64,000 bases of DNA, taken from assembly GCA_963693315.1 (NCBI GenBank), contig OY856186.1, positions 307,733,061 through 307,797,060 of the forward strand, read 5' to 3'. The stretch is from Diogma glabrata. Its lineage: Eukaryota > Arthropoda > Insecta > Diptera > Cylindrotomidae. The notes beneath the pieces are model-generated. The model worked only from the letters and a program-made list of their open reading frames with translations. It made no database searches and had not been told where the DNA came from. A program made the translations under genes and the position numbers. Shown here piece by piece: positions 10,061-22,468 of this stretch (its first letter is position 1; every line of letters starts with the position of its first letter).

Positions 10061-10500
10061 TCAATAGGGTAGCAAATTAATTATTAAAGAAAAAAATCTA
10101 AACGACATAGTCTAACCAATTGAAATCGAAAAATCGTAGCTACTCGGTGTAACGGAGTTGTTTCATGTTTTGGTTTTTTTTTTGATACGTGTTTCTAGTC
10201 ATAATTAACGTAACTCGAACTATAAAAGCTTTTAAATTGTTAAATTAATTAAGAATAGTGTTGTCCTATAGTGTAGAATATCAAATTACAAAATCAATAA
10301 TCTAAGAAGTTGATAATATTAATATAGTGGTAGATGGATGAACAATTTTCTTTTCATCGTATGAACATATTTTTTTCCAATACCAATGTATAGAATAATT
10401 AATTAAATTAATCTAACTGGCAGATGATAGTGAATCATATTACTGTTAAATAAATTTGTATGATAGTACCTTCGTGTTTGTTATTTGCACTACATTATTT

Positions 10501-11045
10501 GGATTTCAACGCATACGTCAACCAGTACCTTTTACCGTATTGCTTCACCATCATTGTTACAAAATTATTACAGTTCTAACTCAACAAATAGTTTGACTGG
10601 TATTATTACAATTTATTGCTTCTTTTGGATTTCAACGCATACGTCAACCATTACCTTTTACCGTATTGCTTCACCATCATTGTTACACAATTATTACGGT
10701 TCTAATTCCACAAATAATTTAACTAGTATTGGTACAATTGATTACATCTTTTTTTTGGATTTCAACGCATACGTCAACAATTACCTTTTACCGTATTGCT
10801 CCACCATCATTGATACAACATTATTACAGTTCTGACTCAACAAATAATTTAACTAGTATTGGTACGATTTATTACATCTTTTTTTGGACTTCAACGCATA
10901 CGTCAACCATTGCCTTTACCGTATTGCTTCACCTTCATTGATACAAAATTATTACAGTTCTATTCCACGAATAATTTAACTGGTACTGGTACAATTTATT
11001 ACATTTTTGTTTTTTTTGGATTTCAACGCATCCTGCAAACGTTAT
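10501..11045 (+). repeat. Tandem array of ~126-132-bp units, copy 1
   Basis: Units begin with GGATTTCAACGCATACGTCA (or a close variant) at 10501, 10627, 10757, 10886 and 11018. Unit lengths (126, 130, 129, 132) are not all multiples of three, so the frames that run through it are not coding. Copy 2 has the same array from 22469. Confidence 0.9.
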
Positions 11046-11129
11046 ATGTCAACGTATTCGTCTGTAATTGCTATAATTGTTACCATACGCACCTGTGATT
11101 ATAAATTGATTCGGCGTTTATGTTTACAA

Positions 11130-11575
11130 CCAGATACAACGTTTCTACTTACCATTTTGATTCAACAAAATTTTACATCAATTACAACATTTTTGATTCA
11201 ACAAAATTATACAAGTTTGTATACCGTTTCTACTTATCATTTTGATGCAACAAAATTTTACATCAATTACAACATTTTTGATTCAACAAAATTTTACAAA
11301 ATTTATATAACGTTTCTACCTCTCATTTTTTCAACGATATTTTGCATCAATTACAACATTTTTTTTGATTCAATGATATTTTGCATCAATTACAACATTT
11401 TTTGATTCAACAAAATTTTACAAAATTTATATAACGTTTCTACTTACCATTTTTGATTCAACAATATTTTACATCAATTACATCATTTTTGATTCAACAA
11501 TATTTTACATCAATTGCAATATTTTTTTTGATTCAACCAAATTTTACGAATTTACATAACGTTTCTACTTAACAT
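11130..11575 (+). repeat. Tandem array of ~36-bp units, copy 1
   Basis: Degenerate units of TTTTTGATTCAACAAAATTT followed by TACATCAATTACAACA, interspersed with ATAACGTTTCTACTTACCAT. About 440 bp here against about 700 bp in copy 2, so the array changes length. Confidence 0.85.
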
Positions 11576-11743
11576 TTCGTACCACGTTTGTACGTGCAAC
11601 TTCATTCAACATTTTTATCATACAAAATATTTTCGAGAGATTCCTAACGTGATCAACGTGCGGATGGAGGGCTGAGGGAAGCAGAATAGGAGGACGGGGT
11701 TTAATCATGGGGTGAGTAAATTTATTTTATTACTTAGGTAATG

Positions 11744-11752
11744 ATAAAGGGG
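11744..11752 (+). other. Polypurine tract before the middle LTR
   Basis: ATAAAGGGG directly precedes the TG that opens the LTR. It would prime plus-strand DNA synthesis. The same tract is at 23976-23984 before the last LTR. Confidence 0.7.
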
Positions 11753-12053
11753 TGTGAATGTGAGTGTGTGTGTGTGTGTGGGCGTATGTGAGTGAACGTG
11801 GGGGTTGGACGTGTTGATCGTGGGTCTTTCGCAACAGGGGTCGCCAGAGTCTCCATTTTTCCACTTGTATTTCTTTCCATTTCTGAATATTTTCGTTAAT
11901 AGCGTACATTTCTGTATTTGTGCTGAAGTAGCAGGGTTTCTTTATCGTTCCCATGGGCTGCAGCTAGCTTGGGGCTTGAAAATCAATCTCGCTAGGTACG
12001 CTTCCTGCTATGTCCTTCTCATTGGTTCGCCAATGAGAAAGCGCTTCATTACA
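11753..12053 (+). repeat. Middle LTR shared by both element copies (301 bp)
   Basis: Begins TGTGAATG and ends TTACA, with a (TG)n run near the start and the TTCG-loop hairpin near the end. It lies after the polypurine tract of copy 1 and directly before the primer site of copy 2, so one LTR serves as 3' LTR and 5' LTR. It appears identical to the last LTR except for one TG unit. Confidence 0.82.
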
Positions 12054-12056
12054 AAT

Positions 12057-12074
12057 TGGCGCCCAACGTGGGGC
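12057..12074 (+). other. Primer binding site for tRNA-Lys(CUU), copy 2
   Basis: Identical to the site at 84-101 and likewise three bases after the LTR. Confidence 0.87.
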
Positions 12075-14560
12075 TTCTCTAAGGGTCCCTACAGCAATGT
12101 AGGACTCTGGAGGAGTCCCTCCATATTTTCAAAAACTTGGAAAATTTTTTTTTAAATTTTTTTCTTCAAATTTAATTTCTGTTTCCACCATACAATAGCT
12201 AGAGGCTCTGGCGACGGGAAGCAACTCCATGCTTCAAACGCGCAGGAGCAAAGGAAGTCTGAGATCCCTCAGACTTTTCTTTGATGGGGAGTTGCGTCCC
12301 TACGCCTCCAGCAATGTTTCTCCTTTTGTTTTTCTTTTGATAACGCAAGGGTGGGAATATTTCTTAGGAAATATTCCCAATGGGCATTACAACCCCACGG
12401 ACCCTAGTTACGGGCTGGGTTTCTGGCGATGGCACGAGGGCCGAAGGTGATTCAGGTGCCAGACCTAGACTGACGTGTATTGGTGTATACGCCAATTCTC
12501 GTCCGAGTCTGGTCACCTGGTCAGGCTTCGGGTTCGTGGTGTCTTCAGAGTCCAGTCCGAACTGATATTGTCTAATCGTTAGAGTCCCCTCCCGACAATA
12601 TTGGTTTCCTATGGCCTGAGTGTTTCGGTTCCCCATGGATAATACTGGGGGACATTTTCCAAAGTAGCCCGATCAGCTACTGAGGGAAGATGCCCGCTCA
12701 GCTTTTATGCCGTGGTTGACTGGATCCACTCAGGTCATAGCACCTCGCCCGTATGTGTTGGTGGTATGGATCGCAGTTGGCGGGTGCTGTCGATCGAATG
12801 GTGGACCAGAGGATTTATCTTCTGGCCATCCCGTCAGCACTTGTCAGCTGGGTGAAATCCCATCAGCACCTACCCCATCTTATTCCTTTCCCACCCTACC
12901 TTTTCCCATCCTTTTACATCCCCTCTTCTCCCCTGTTCCTTTCTGATTTCCCATCCTTTAACGTAGCATAATTTAACTTTTCTTTGTTCCCAAACGAAAA
13001 CACCGTAAAAACAGCAATAACAAAAAAATAAGATTAATAATGAAAGACCGGCGATCACCATTTCCAACCCAGGTGTGGTGAACTCCCTCATGATTGGTTT
13101 GTCCGTCCTTCGTCCGTCAATACAATTATTAATAATAAATAAATAAAAGAATAAAGAATAAATATAAGAAACACATAAATAATTTATAGATAAAATAAAT
13201 AAATAAATATAAAACTAAAGAAAAATTTTACTCAAAACTGCTGATAATTTCAGTTATCTAATTGTTTGTCTTCTCTAACAATTTTAGGAGTCGGCCTATA
13301 GCAAATTAAAAACAAAAAGGAAATCAAGAACTAAATTAAACAAATTATAACATTCAAGAATTTAATTATAAAGGAAAAAAAAAAAACAAATAACAAAGGT
13401 CAAGAAGTCTTGAAATACCAAGGATCAAGACAATTAAATTATAGACGAAAGGATTACAATTTTCCAACACTCTGGATTGATGACAACAATCACCGTAAAA
13501 TTTTTTTTTGTTAGTAACTAATTGCATGATAGTTGTAAGTCTTTTGCATGATTGATTTAGTATTTTAATTTTGAAAGTTCACATAATTTGATTTTGATAG
13601 TTTAATTTTGAAAATTTATATAATTCTCCTTGTCGAACCGGTAGGCTTGCCGCACTGTTTTTTTTTTGATTTTCGAGTTCTGGGAACTCCAGAATCGCCC
13701 GAAATCGAATCGGAAATTTTTGTCTAATCCACCGCCTACAATAGTATAGTATATTAATTTTCTCGCATTTTGTTTCATAATTTTTGTTCCCCACTTACAT
13801 CGTCAATAATAGTATAGCTTACTTGTTTTTTCTCGCACTTCATTTTCGCGTTTGTTTGATCACCAGATTAAACTGCTATCCGTTAAAACCAGTAAACCTT
13901 CTTTAGCTTGACATCGTCTGTCCTGGGATCGTCGGATTTGCCCAGCCCCAATTGAGTCCGGAATTTGTATTTGTCAATCCACTTTTTGTCTCCATAGCCT
14001 TAGAATACCGATTTAATCTCCAAGGTCCATTGTTTTGTTCGCTCTGTCATAAGTGAAAAAGCCAGACGAAGCATTCTATTGTTTTTGTTGGTTCCTTTTC
14101 CATTTAGATTCGAGCCCGGGGATCTCCAGATCTGCCCGGAATTGGGTCTGAACATTTTCGTAATTGCCATCTTCTGCCATATTTGTAGTATACTTATTTT
14201 CTCTCAAATCTCACCGTTTATTTTTGTTCTGTTCATATATCAGCACCTTGGAAAACAATTGTAAATAGTAATAAAATAATATCAAGATAATAATAAATCT
14301 GATTTAATATAATTGTCGAATTGAAAAAAATATCGCGCAGCTGTTTAAGGTTTGAATAACGGAATTTCCATACAACACTTTGAATTCTGCTCTAATAAAT
14401 TTGAAGTAAATATTGGAATAAAATAATTTTCTTTTGTTAATAAGTAACTTGTTTATTCTGGCTTCAACGCTCGCATCTATAGTGTAACAATTTCTCTTCC
14501 ATATTCTTGTTTGGTTTTGATTAAGTGGTGTGCGGCTGTTTGGGTTGTTGAAGATTCATT
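12075..14560 (+). other. Leader of element copy 2
   Basis: Nearly identical to 102-2588, including the hairpins and the three cassettes (about 13657-14232). Differences are single bases and lengths of A or T runs. Confidence 0.7.
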
Positions 14561-16122
14561 ATGTCTGCTACTGATAAGATCAACGTTCTGGACAGGTCCA
14601 GCTCGTGTGCTGTCTGTCAACACGAAATAGTGCCGGCCGACGTAAAACTCCTCACTCGGTGTAACCACCTCTTTCATGACATCTGCCTCAACGACTGGTT
14701 GCTGCAGAATGGTACCTGCCCGATTTGTCGAGCCGCGTGCGAACGTGCCGACTTACAGAGGTTACCCCGAGGGATGGATAAAACTAATGATACAGTGGTA
14801 CCACCACCACCGCGACCGGTGACACGCTCTATTACCGCAGGTTGGCAACGTCGTCCGAGTACTGGAAATCAACACTCTTCTACTCCCATGGCAGTCCAAT
14901 TCCCACGATCCCGACTCGCCGATGAAGTACGAGTGAATATAGCTCAACGATCTCCCATATATGGTGCCGCTGCAGCGCAAGATCACGGTTTTCAGGAAGC
15001 GGTAAATGCACACATCGATCAGGAAATTTCGAGAATTAATCACTCAATGATGCAATCACGTGCTCCAGCACCTGAAGTGTTGTTACCTCTAGCACCAATT
15101 GCAGTATCACCCACCACCCCGCGTCATCCATCGGTTCATTCAAATTATACGCCAGTAAATGCGTTTATGCAAAATAATGTACCAGTACCACCAATGTTTG
15201 CTGAACCTCATCCTGCTCTTGCTCCAGTTAGAATACGAACACAGCTCGATCAGCACTCTACCACAGTTAGAAATTGGAACGTAACGTTCTCAGGCAGACC
15301 CGATGGTCTGGATTTGAAGCGTTCATCTTCAGAATAGAGCGGCTGACAGAGATGTGTTTAAATAGCGATTTTACTATTGTCACCCGTTGTCTGTACCTGT
15401 TGTTCACAGATCGAGCAGCTGATTGGTTCTGGAGATATTTTCGCCAGAACCGACAGCTTATTTGGACTGACTTGTGTCATGCTCTGCGAATCGAATTTCA
15501 GGACCGACAGACGGATGAAGAGGTAAAGGAGCGGATGAGGGCCAGGAAACAGCGGCCCACCGAATTGTTTGACGAATTCTTACAATCAATTTATCGACTG
15601 GCCGATAAACTACGGGTACCGATGTCGGACGCAGAGTTATTATCCCTGATTCGCAACAACTTACGATTGGAAATTAGGAGGGAACTACTTTATGTCACCG
15701 TTTATGGTCTGGAACATCTGCGCCAGCTCTGCCGTGATCGCGAAAAATTATGGGCCGAGTCAATAATCAGACCGCGAGATTATAACAGTAGACCATCTAG
15801 ACCGGTGTCAGAAGTAGACTTGATTAGTGAATTCTCACAAATTCAAATTAGCGAAATGCCAACTGAATCGCTGCCAATTGCATCCAACGAACTCGCGGCA
15901 ATACAGCCCGCCCCTAATATGAGACGAATAACCAGTTCAACTATTTGTTGGAACTGTAAACGACCTGGTCATCGGTGGCACGATTGTCGTGAATCACAGC
16001 GCTTGTTTTGTTGGGGATGTGGGAAGGACGATGTGTTATGTCCTAATTGTGAAAATTGTCAGGGAAACCGAAGGGGGGGCCAGAATCCCAACACCTTTTC
16101 TCGCTCCCAGGACCTGTCTTAG
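14561..16122 (+). pseudogene. gag: Gag with RING-H2 finger, copy 2, broken by a one-base deletion
   Basis: Same as copy 1 except for a few substitutions and the loss of one G near 15313 (GATGTTGAAG in copy 1, GATTTGAAG here). The frame then ends at 15337 after 258 residues. The RING finger and Pro-rich linker remain, but the capsid and the zinc knuckle are out of frame; their frame is open again to 16122. A capsid-less RING protein could still be made. Frameshifting into Pol would not occur from this product, so copy 2 is expected to be non-autonomous. Confidence 0.9.
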
Positions 16123-19100
16123 ATGCATCTGAGACCAAAATTAATTTGTCTCCTGATTCTTCAGATATTTCATCTACCAATCCCAATAACTTACTGGTAC
16201 ACGATACACTGTTGAGCCGAGCGTCAACATCCACTTTTATAGAACACCCGTTGAATACTGCTTCTGATACACTGGTATCCACTCCTGATACTGATATGAA
16301 ATTATTGAAACGAACACCCGATCATACTGAACCACCTCCATTATGGACCAAAATCAAATCGTTCCAACAACGATTGAACGAATACCTGAAAATACGCTCA
16401 AACATATTTGTCGATTCATTATCATCTTTGAAACTTCCATCGCGCTCTGCGCTCCGTTCTCGTATTTATTGGCAACAACGTCATTTGTTTAAAACTAAAA
16501 CCATTTCCTCTATTGTGAAATTGGCCAACGATGTGAGATCTTATGCCACAGTGTCAATATTGGGTAAACAACATACTGGACTGTTGGATAGTGGAGCGTC
16601 TTTGACTGTAATTGGTGGTGATTTTGCTACAGAAATCGTACAGACTCCAGACCTTCTGACTTATTCGTCTGCAGTAGTTCGTACTGCCGATGGCCAAAGA
16701 CAGAAGATCCTGGGGTTTGTAAAAACAAAGATTTCATTTATGAACCAAGTCAGAACCCTGGACGTCTTCATTATCCCGTCTTTGACTCAAAATCTATATC
16801 TAGGTATAGATTTCTTTAACGCTTTTGGTTTGTTTAACCCGATATTTAACTTACCTACATTTTCGACTACGGAGTCAGGAATTTCAGAATTGTCTATGGA
16901 CAATCAAGCACGTCTACAAAACACTATTCAGCTTCTACCATCATTTTCAAAAATGGGTCTGGGTCGAACACATTTGTTGGAACACGTTATTGATGTGGGG
17001 ACTGCAGCTCCCATCAAGCAACGACACTATCCAATATCGCCCGCCATTGAGAAACTGATGGGAGAAGAACTGGATAGGATGTTGTCTCTGGGTATTATAG
17101 AGGTTTCAAACAGCCCATGGTCAAGTCCTGTGGTCTTAATTCGCAAACCTGGGAAGAATCGTCTTTGTTTGGATAGTAGAAAGGTCAATACAGTTACTAA
17201 AAAGGATGCTTACCCCCTTCCACAGATAGATGGAATCTTGAGTCGTCTGCCACAAAGTAATTTCATTTCCAGTTTGGATCTGAAAGACGCTTTCTGGCAG
17301 ATACCGTTAGAAAAACACTCCCGAGAGAAAACTGCTTTTACGGTCCCAGGGCGGCCATTGTATCAGTTCGTAAGAATGCCTTTTGGACTGTGCAATGCGC
17401 CGCAAACAATGACCAAATTGATGGACCAAGTAATTCCTCCACATCTCAAGTCGTGCGTCTTCGTATACTTGGATGATCTTCTAATAGTTACAGATACCTT
17501 CGAGGCCCATCTGAAACTGTTAGAAGATATCTCCCAGTGTCTTAGACGTGCGAACTTGACGATAAACGTGGAAAAAAGTAAGTTTCTCTTAGCGGAGGTA
17601 AAATATTTGGGATATGTGGTGGGAGGTGGTACGTTAAAAATTGATCCTGATAAAACTCAGGCTATTTCTGAATTTCCTACACCGCGTACGTCCAAGCAGA
17701 TTCGACGATTCCTGGGTATGGCGGGTTATTATCGCCGTTTTATATCTGATTTCTCTGCTATGTCCTCTCCAATATCAGATTTGTTGAAGAAAAATTCTAA
17801 TAAATTCGTTTGGACACCCGAAGCTGAAATAGCATTTGTAAACCTCAAAAATGCTCTCATCTCAGCACCAGTCCTCATAAACCCCGACTATACTAGACCC
17901 TTTACTCTCCAGTGCGACGCTAGCAACGACGGTATAGGTTGTGTATTAATGCAGTGTGACATGGACGGTATGGAACATCCCATAGCGTACATGTCCAAAA
18001 AGCTAAATTCTGCGCAGCGCAATTACTCCACTAGTGAGAAAGAGTGTCTAGCCGCCGTACTGGGAGTAAAGAAGTTTAGAGCGTATGTCGAGGGTCAGGC
18101 CTTTAAGATCATAACTGACCATGCTTCATTAAAATGGTTAATGCAACAAAAAGACCTTTCTGGTCGATTGGCTCGTTGGAGCTTGAAATTGCAGGGTTAC
18201 GTCTTTGATATTGAGTACCGAAAAGGAAAATTAAATACTGTTCCTGACACTCTATCAAGACGTGACTCTGTCGATATCATTTCTGAACTATGTCCAGTGC
18301 CTGAATTAGATCTTAATTCCCCTTTCTTCAACACTTCTCGATATTTGGAGTTGGTAAATCTGGTTACCGAAGCAGACGGTACATTGCCTGATCTGAAAGT
18401 AATTTCTGGTCGGGTTTATAAACGATTGGCTTGTTTGGATCTTGACATTCCTTCAGAGGGTGAGGTCTGGAAATTGTGGTTACCTAAGGAATACACTGAC
18501 GAGTGTATTGCAAGGGCCCACAATCCTCCTACCTCATCTCATGGAGGTCTAGCAAAAACCTTGTTTAACATTCGTAAATTTTACTATTGGCCTCGTATGT
18601 ATACCCAGGTTAAATCGTACATCGGAAATTGTAAGACCTGCAAAGAAATCAAAGCGACTAATGTTCCACTTCGTGCTCCCATGGTTTCTCAGATGAAAAC
18701 AGAACGAATTGGTCAGCGATTGTATATCGATATTCTTGGCCCTTATCCTCGTTCAAAGGCCGGGAGTATCGCTATTCTTGTAGTATTAGATCATGTTACT
18801 AAATATCCATTTTTATTTCCTTTACGGAAACTAACTGCTGAACCAATTTGTCATCTATTGGCTACCAATGTCTTTCACCTATTTGGTTGTCCCGAAGTTA
18901 TTGTGTCCGATAATGGGACGCAGTTTAAGTCTAAACTATTTGAAGATTTCTTGGCGAAGCACGGAGTGAAACATACATTACTAGCGTTATATTCACCTCA
19001 AGCTAACGCTTCGGAACGGGTAAATAGAAGTGTTTTATCTGGTATTAGAGCCTATTTAAAGGAGGAGCATTCTAAATGGGATCTGCACTTGAGCGAGATC

Positions 19101-19544
19101 GCTTGTGCACTACGTTGTTCCCTGCATCAAACACTTAAATGTTCCCCATATTACGCAATGTTTGGAATACCTATGGTGACTCATGGTTCGTCATATGAAC
19201 TGCTGAGACGATTGAATAGTCTTCATGATCCAGGTGAAACGATTCTGCGACCTGATTATCTTAATAAGATTCGAATTCGAATTCTTGATTTAACTGCCGA
19301 AGCATTTGTCAAAAGTGCTGAAAGATACAATTTACGAGCTCGAGTAACTTTGTTTAAACCAGGTGATACGGTGTTCCGAAGGAACTTTATTTTGAGTGAC
19401 GCCGGTAAGAAATTATCTGCTAAACTTGCACAGAAGTTTATTGAGACCAGAGTAATAAGGTTGGTAGGTGGTTCCGCCTACGAACTGGAGGACCTGGTTT
19501 CTAAACGTAGAGGTGTTTATCACTCCAAGGACATTCGTGCCTAA
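16053..19544 (+). CDS. pol: Pol polyprotein, copy 2
   Basis: Open over its full length, with the same domains and catalytic residues as copy 1. Visible changes are few: K to R in the RNase H lead-in, N to S and V to L in the integrase. It depends on frameshifting from a Gag that is itself broken in this copy, so it is probably not expressed as Gag-Pol despite being intact. Confidence 0.9.
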   Translation, partial: KLSGKPKGGPESQHLFSLPGPVLDASETKINLSPDSSDISSTNPNNLLVHDTLLSRASTSTFIEHPLNTASDTLVSTPDTDMKLLKRTPDHTEPPPLWTKIKSFQQRLNEYLKIRSNIFVDSLSSLKLPSRSALRSRIYWQQRHLFKTKTISSIVKLANDVRSYATVSILGKQHTGLLDSGASLTVIGGDFATEIVQTPDLLTYSSAVVRTADGQRQKILGFVKTKISFMNQVRTLDVFIIPSLTQNLYLGIDFFNAFGLFNPIFNLPTFSTTESGISELSMDNQARLQNTIQLLPSFSKMGLGRTHLLEHVIDVGTAAPIKQRHYPISPAIEKLMGEELDRMLSLGIIEVSNSPWSSPVVLIRKPGKNRLCLDSRKVNTVTKKDAYPLPQIDGILSRLPQSNFISSLDLKDAFWQIPLEKHSREKTAFTVPGRPLYQFVRMPFGLCNAPQTMTKLMDQVIPPHLKSCVFVYLDDLLIVTDTFEAHLKLLEDISQCLRRANLTINVEKSKFLLAEVKYLGYVVGGGTLKIDPDKTQAISEFPTPRTSKQIRRFLGMAGYYRRFISDFSAMSSPISDLLKKNSNKFVWTPEAEIAFVNLKNALISAPVLINPDYTRPFTLQCDASNDGIGCVLMQCDMDGMEHPIAYMSKKLNSAQRNYSTSEKECLAAVLGVKKFRAYVEGQAFKIITDHASLKWLMQQKDLSGRLARWSLKLQGYVFDIEYRKGKLNTVPDTLSRRDSVDIISELCPVPELDLNSPFFNTSRYLELVNLVTEADGTLPDLKVISGRVYKRLACLDLDIPSEGEVWKLWLPKEYTDECIARAHNPPTSSHGGLAKTLFNIRKFYYWPRMYTQVKSYIGNCKTCKEIKATNVPLRAPMVSQMKTERIGQRLYIDILGPYPRSKAGSIAILVVLDHVTKYPFLFPLRKLTAEPICHLLATNVFHLFGCPEVIVSDNGTQFKSKLFEDFLAKHGVKHTLLALYSPQANASERVNRSVLSGIRAYLKEEHSKWDLHLSEIACALRCSLHQTLKCSPYYAMFGIPMVTHGSSYELLRRLNSLHDPGETILRPDYLNKIRIRILDLTAEAFVKSAERYNLRARVTLFKPGDTVFRRNFILSDAGKKLSAKLAQKFIETRVIRLVGGSAYELEDLVSKRRGVYHSKDIRA

Positions 19545-19854
19545 CATCGGTAAGAATTTTTTTGTTGTCAGTATGATAGTAACTTTCGCTTGTGTTTCAC
19601 CGCCATTGTAAGTCAAGATTATCGACGACCATAAAGTATGAGGGTAGTTTCATCTTGAATTCACAGTTCAGTGAGTGTGTATCAACTTTGGTGTTCGGGT
19701 CTTGTTTCAAAATTTTTTTTTTGTGTAGACTATTTGCCAGCGAAAATACCGAGATCGAATGTATTGAATGTGGTTCAATTAGTTGCTTTGAAACTATGTG
19801 AACAGTTTTTTTTCAGCCGTCAGAGTCACTGGGACGGAAGCGTACAACAGTGTG

Positions 19855-19926
19855 GCCCGGCTAGCTCAGTCGGAGAGGTATGAGACTCGTGTTAGTTCAG
19901 GTGTGGGTTGCGAGCCTGCATAACGT
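19855..19926 (+). pseudogene. tRNA-Lys(CUU)-derived sequence, copy 2
   Basis: Identical to 7884-7955, so it was present before the element was duplicated and belongs to the family rather than to one copy. Confidence 0.75.
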
Positions 19927-22468
19927 AAAAACGGAATTGTGTCGGATGTTTCATTAAAGGAGTCGGTCCAACGGTGTTTTTCTTTTCGATCTGTAGCAGA
20001 TTGAATCAATTTTTTTTTTGTGACTTTAGAGTCTCGGGAACCCCCAGATCTGCCCGAAATTGGGTCTGGAAGATTTTAGTTATCCACCGCTTGCAATAGA
20101 GTAGAATACCTGCTTTCTCGCTACCCCTCCAAGATTTTTTTTGTATAGTCATAAATAATTTGTTTCTGTTAAGATTGGGCTGTGAAATACCGATCGATGT
20201 GATTGCTAATTCTGTCATGAACGTTGAAGTGCCTCACCGAACGAATGTGGGTACACAAGATCCATTGGAGACCAGTCTATGCCTTTTCTTTTTTTTTTTT
20301 TTTTCAACTTCTTTTTGGGCGAAGGTGTTCTTCCAAAAAGCACTTGTCCTGTAATGGATAGACTGAACATATTGTGGTATAGTCACAGCTTCATTAGTCG
20401 TCATTCCTTAGGTTATCCGGTACCGCTCCGTTTCTCATCCATCCACCATCCATAGTCATATTTCTTTTAGTCCCCATCACTCATAGTTTTCGTATTTTTT
20501 CTTAAAATTTAACTAAATTTTCATTAACTGGACAGACATATTTGAGGAGAATTGTACTCATTGCACTAATTGATTTTAAATTGTAATTAATTAAAAGTTG
20601 TTATTACCTATAGTAAACTTTCATCTTGATCGAAAATTGTATGAATGTAAAAATTTTCCTTAAATTTTGTCTCTATAAACATTGCTATTTAATTTTGCAA
20701 TTCACTAAAATTAACTCATACTATATTTCCATTCACTTTGGTTCACTCTATTACTTCAATGTGAATGATCTAAACATCAAACGTAACTTACACCACGAAG
20801 TTTTCAAAACCTTACAACGGCTGTGCGTTTATTTTTTGCAGTCATTAACATGCAAAGAAGTATTATCTTGCTCTGTTATACGTTCAATCTTTTTTCTCTT
20901 TGCATGAGAAGAAGAAAATTTACTTCAAACAATCTTTCCGATTTAAAACCGAACTTCACTGTACTGATATAGTAGATTGTAGTTTAATAAATGTCCAAAC
21001 ATCATAACATTGATCGAATCTGCATTTAATTCATTTTGAATTCAATTATAAATATTATGGATGTTTCGGAAATATTCTGTGTCCCAACCTTATTTTCGTA
21101 CAATATTATCAAATAGCAAACGGTTTTGTGTAACTATAAAAAGTTCCCAACAATTGAAAATCTGATGTGAATTAATTATCTTACATCTAAAACACTGTAT
21201 TCGAGTTATTGCGAGACTAAAAATTTGACTATATAATGAGCCACTGTACATCGTTCCCTCTCTTAGTCTTGATTTATCATTCGATTATCTAATTGGAATT
21301 CATGACATTGACTTGTGGAGATGTCATTGTAAATTTAATGAGTTGGCATTTAAAATTTTGGGAATGAAAATTTTAATTTTAAAAATCCGGCCAATTTTAG
21401 TAAAAGTTCATATGTTGTGTTGTGCTAGTTTAATTTAAAACAAAACAAAAAAAAATAAAATCTATATGTTTGTGTTGTAAAAGCATAAACTCTCTTAGTT
21501 TTGATTTCCTTTTTCTATTGGAATTTATTGTGCCGTGTTAGTTAAATTAACAAACCAAAAAAAAATATATATGTTTTGTGCCGTTTTATGAGTTTTCAAA
21601 TAACAAGAAGGAAAGGCCACACAACGGTACGTCTAAATTATACAGAAAAATTCAATTTAATAATTGTTAAACAAAATAAAAATATTTCTATTTGTTTGTG
21701 TCGCGTAAATTAAAAACCAACAATATATATACGTATATAAACTGCGACGCATGTGAGTTTTTTTTCAATGGTGACTCTTTGTTTTGATGCGTATTCAATT
21801 TGACATCGGATGTGTTATGTTGAGGCCGGGTATTTGAGTTGCTTATTATCTCTTTTATTGTCGTGTGAAAATTCTACCTTATTAAATTCATGTTAAGTTA
21901 TGAAAATTCTAAATTATTAAATTCATGTTAAATAAAAATTCTAAATTATTAACTTTATGTTAAGTTATAAAAATTGTAAAAAGTTTTAGATTCATGTTAA
22001 GTTATAAAAACTGTGAAAAGTTTCAATGTCAATAGGGTAGCAAATTAATTATTAAAGAAAAAAATCTAAACGACATAGTCTAACCAATTGAAATCGAAAA
22101 ATCGTAACTACTCGGTGTAACGGAGTTGTTTCATGTTTTGGTTTTTTTTTTGATACGTGTTTCTAGTCATAATTAACGTAACTCGAACTATAAAAGCTTT
22201 TAAATTGTTAAATTAATTAAGAATAGTGTTGTCCTATAGTGTAGAATATCAAATTACAAAATCAATAATCTAAGAAGTTGATAATATTAATATAGTGGTA
22301 GATGGATGAACAATTTTCTTTTCATCGTATGAACATATTTTTTTCCAATACCAATGTATAGAATAATTAATTAAATTAATCTAACTGGCAGATGATAGTG
22401 AATCATATTACTGTTAAATAAATTTGTATGATAGTACCTTCGTGTTTGTTATTTGCACTACATTATTT

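Larger units (their letters stand above)
7574..11743 (+). other. Very long 3' non-coding region of element copy 1
   Basis: About 4.2 kb between pol and the polypurine tract has no frame with an Env-like signal peptide, cleavage site or membrane anchor. It contains the tRNA-Lys relic (7884), a fourth cassette (8045), AT-rich sequence (8520-10480) and three tandem arrays (from 9895, 10501 and 11130). A third of the element is thus non-coding but kept in both copies. Confidence 0.7.

Noticed and set aside
10485..11405. Thr/Tyr-rich repeat protein from frames across the 130-bp array
   Set aside because: Unit lengths are mostly not multiples of three and the similar peptides come from different frames of the same DNA repeat.
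9895..11575. CRISPR-like array
   Set aside because: Units are directly adjacent and degenerate, without unique spacers, and the DNA is eukaryotic.
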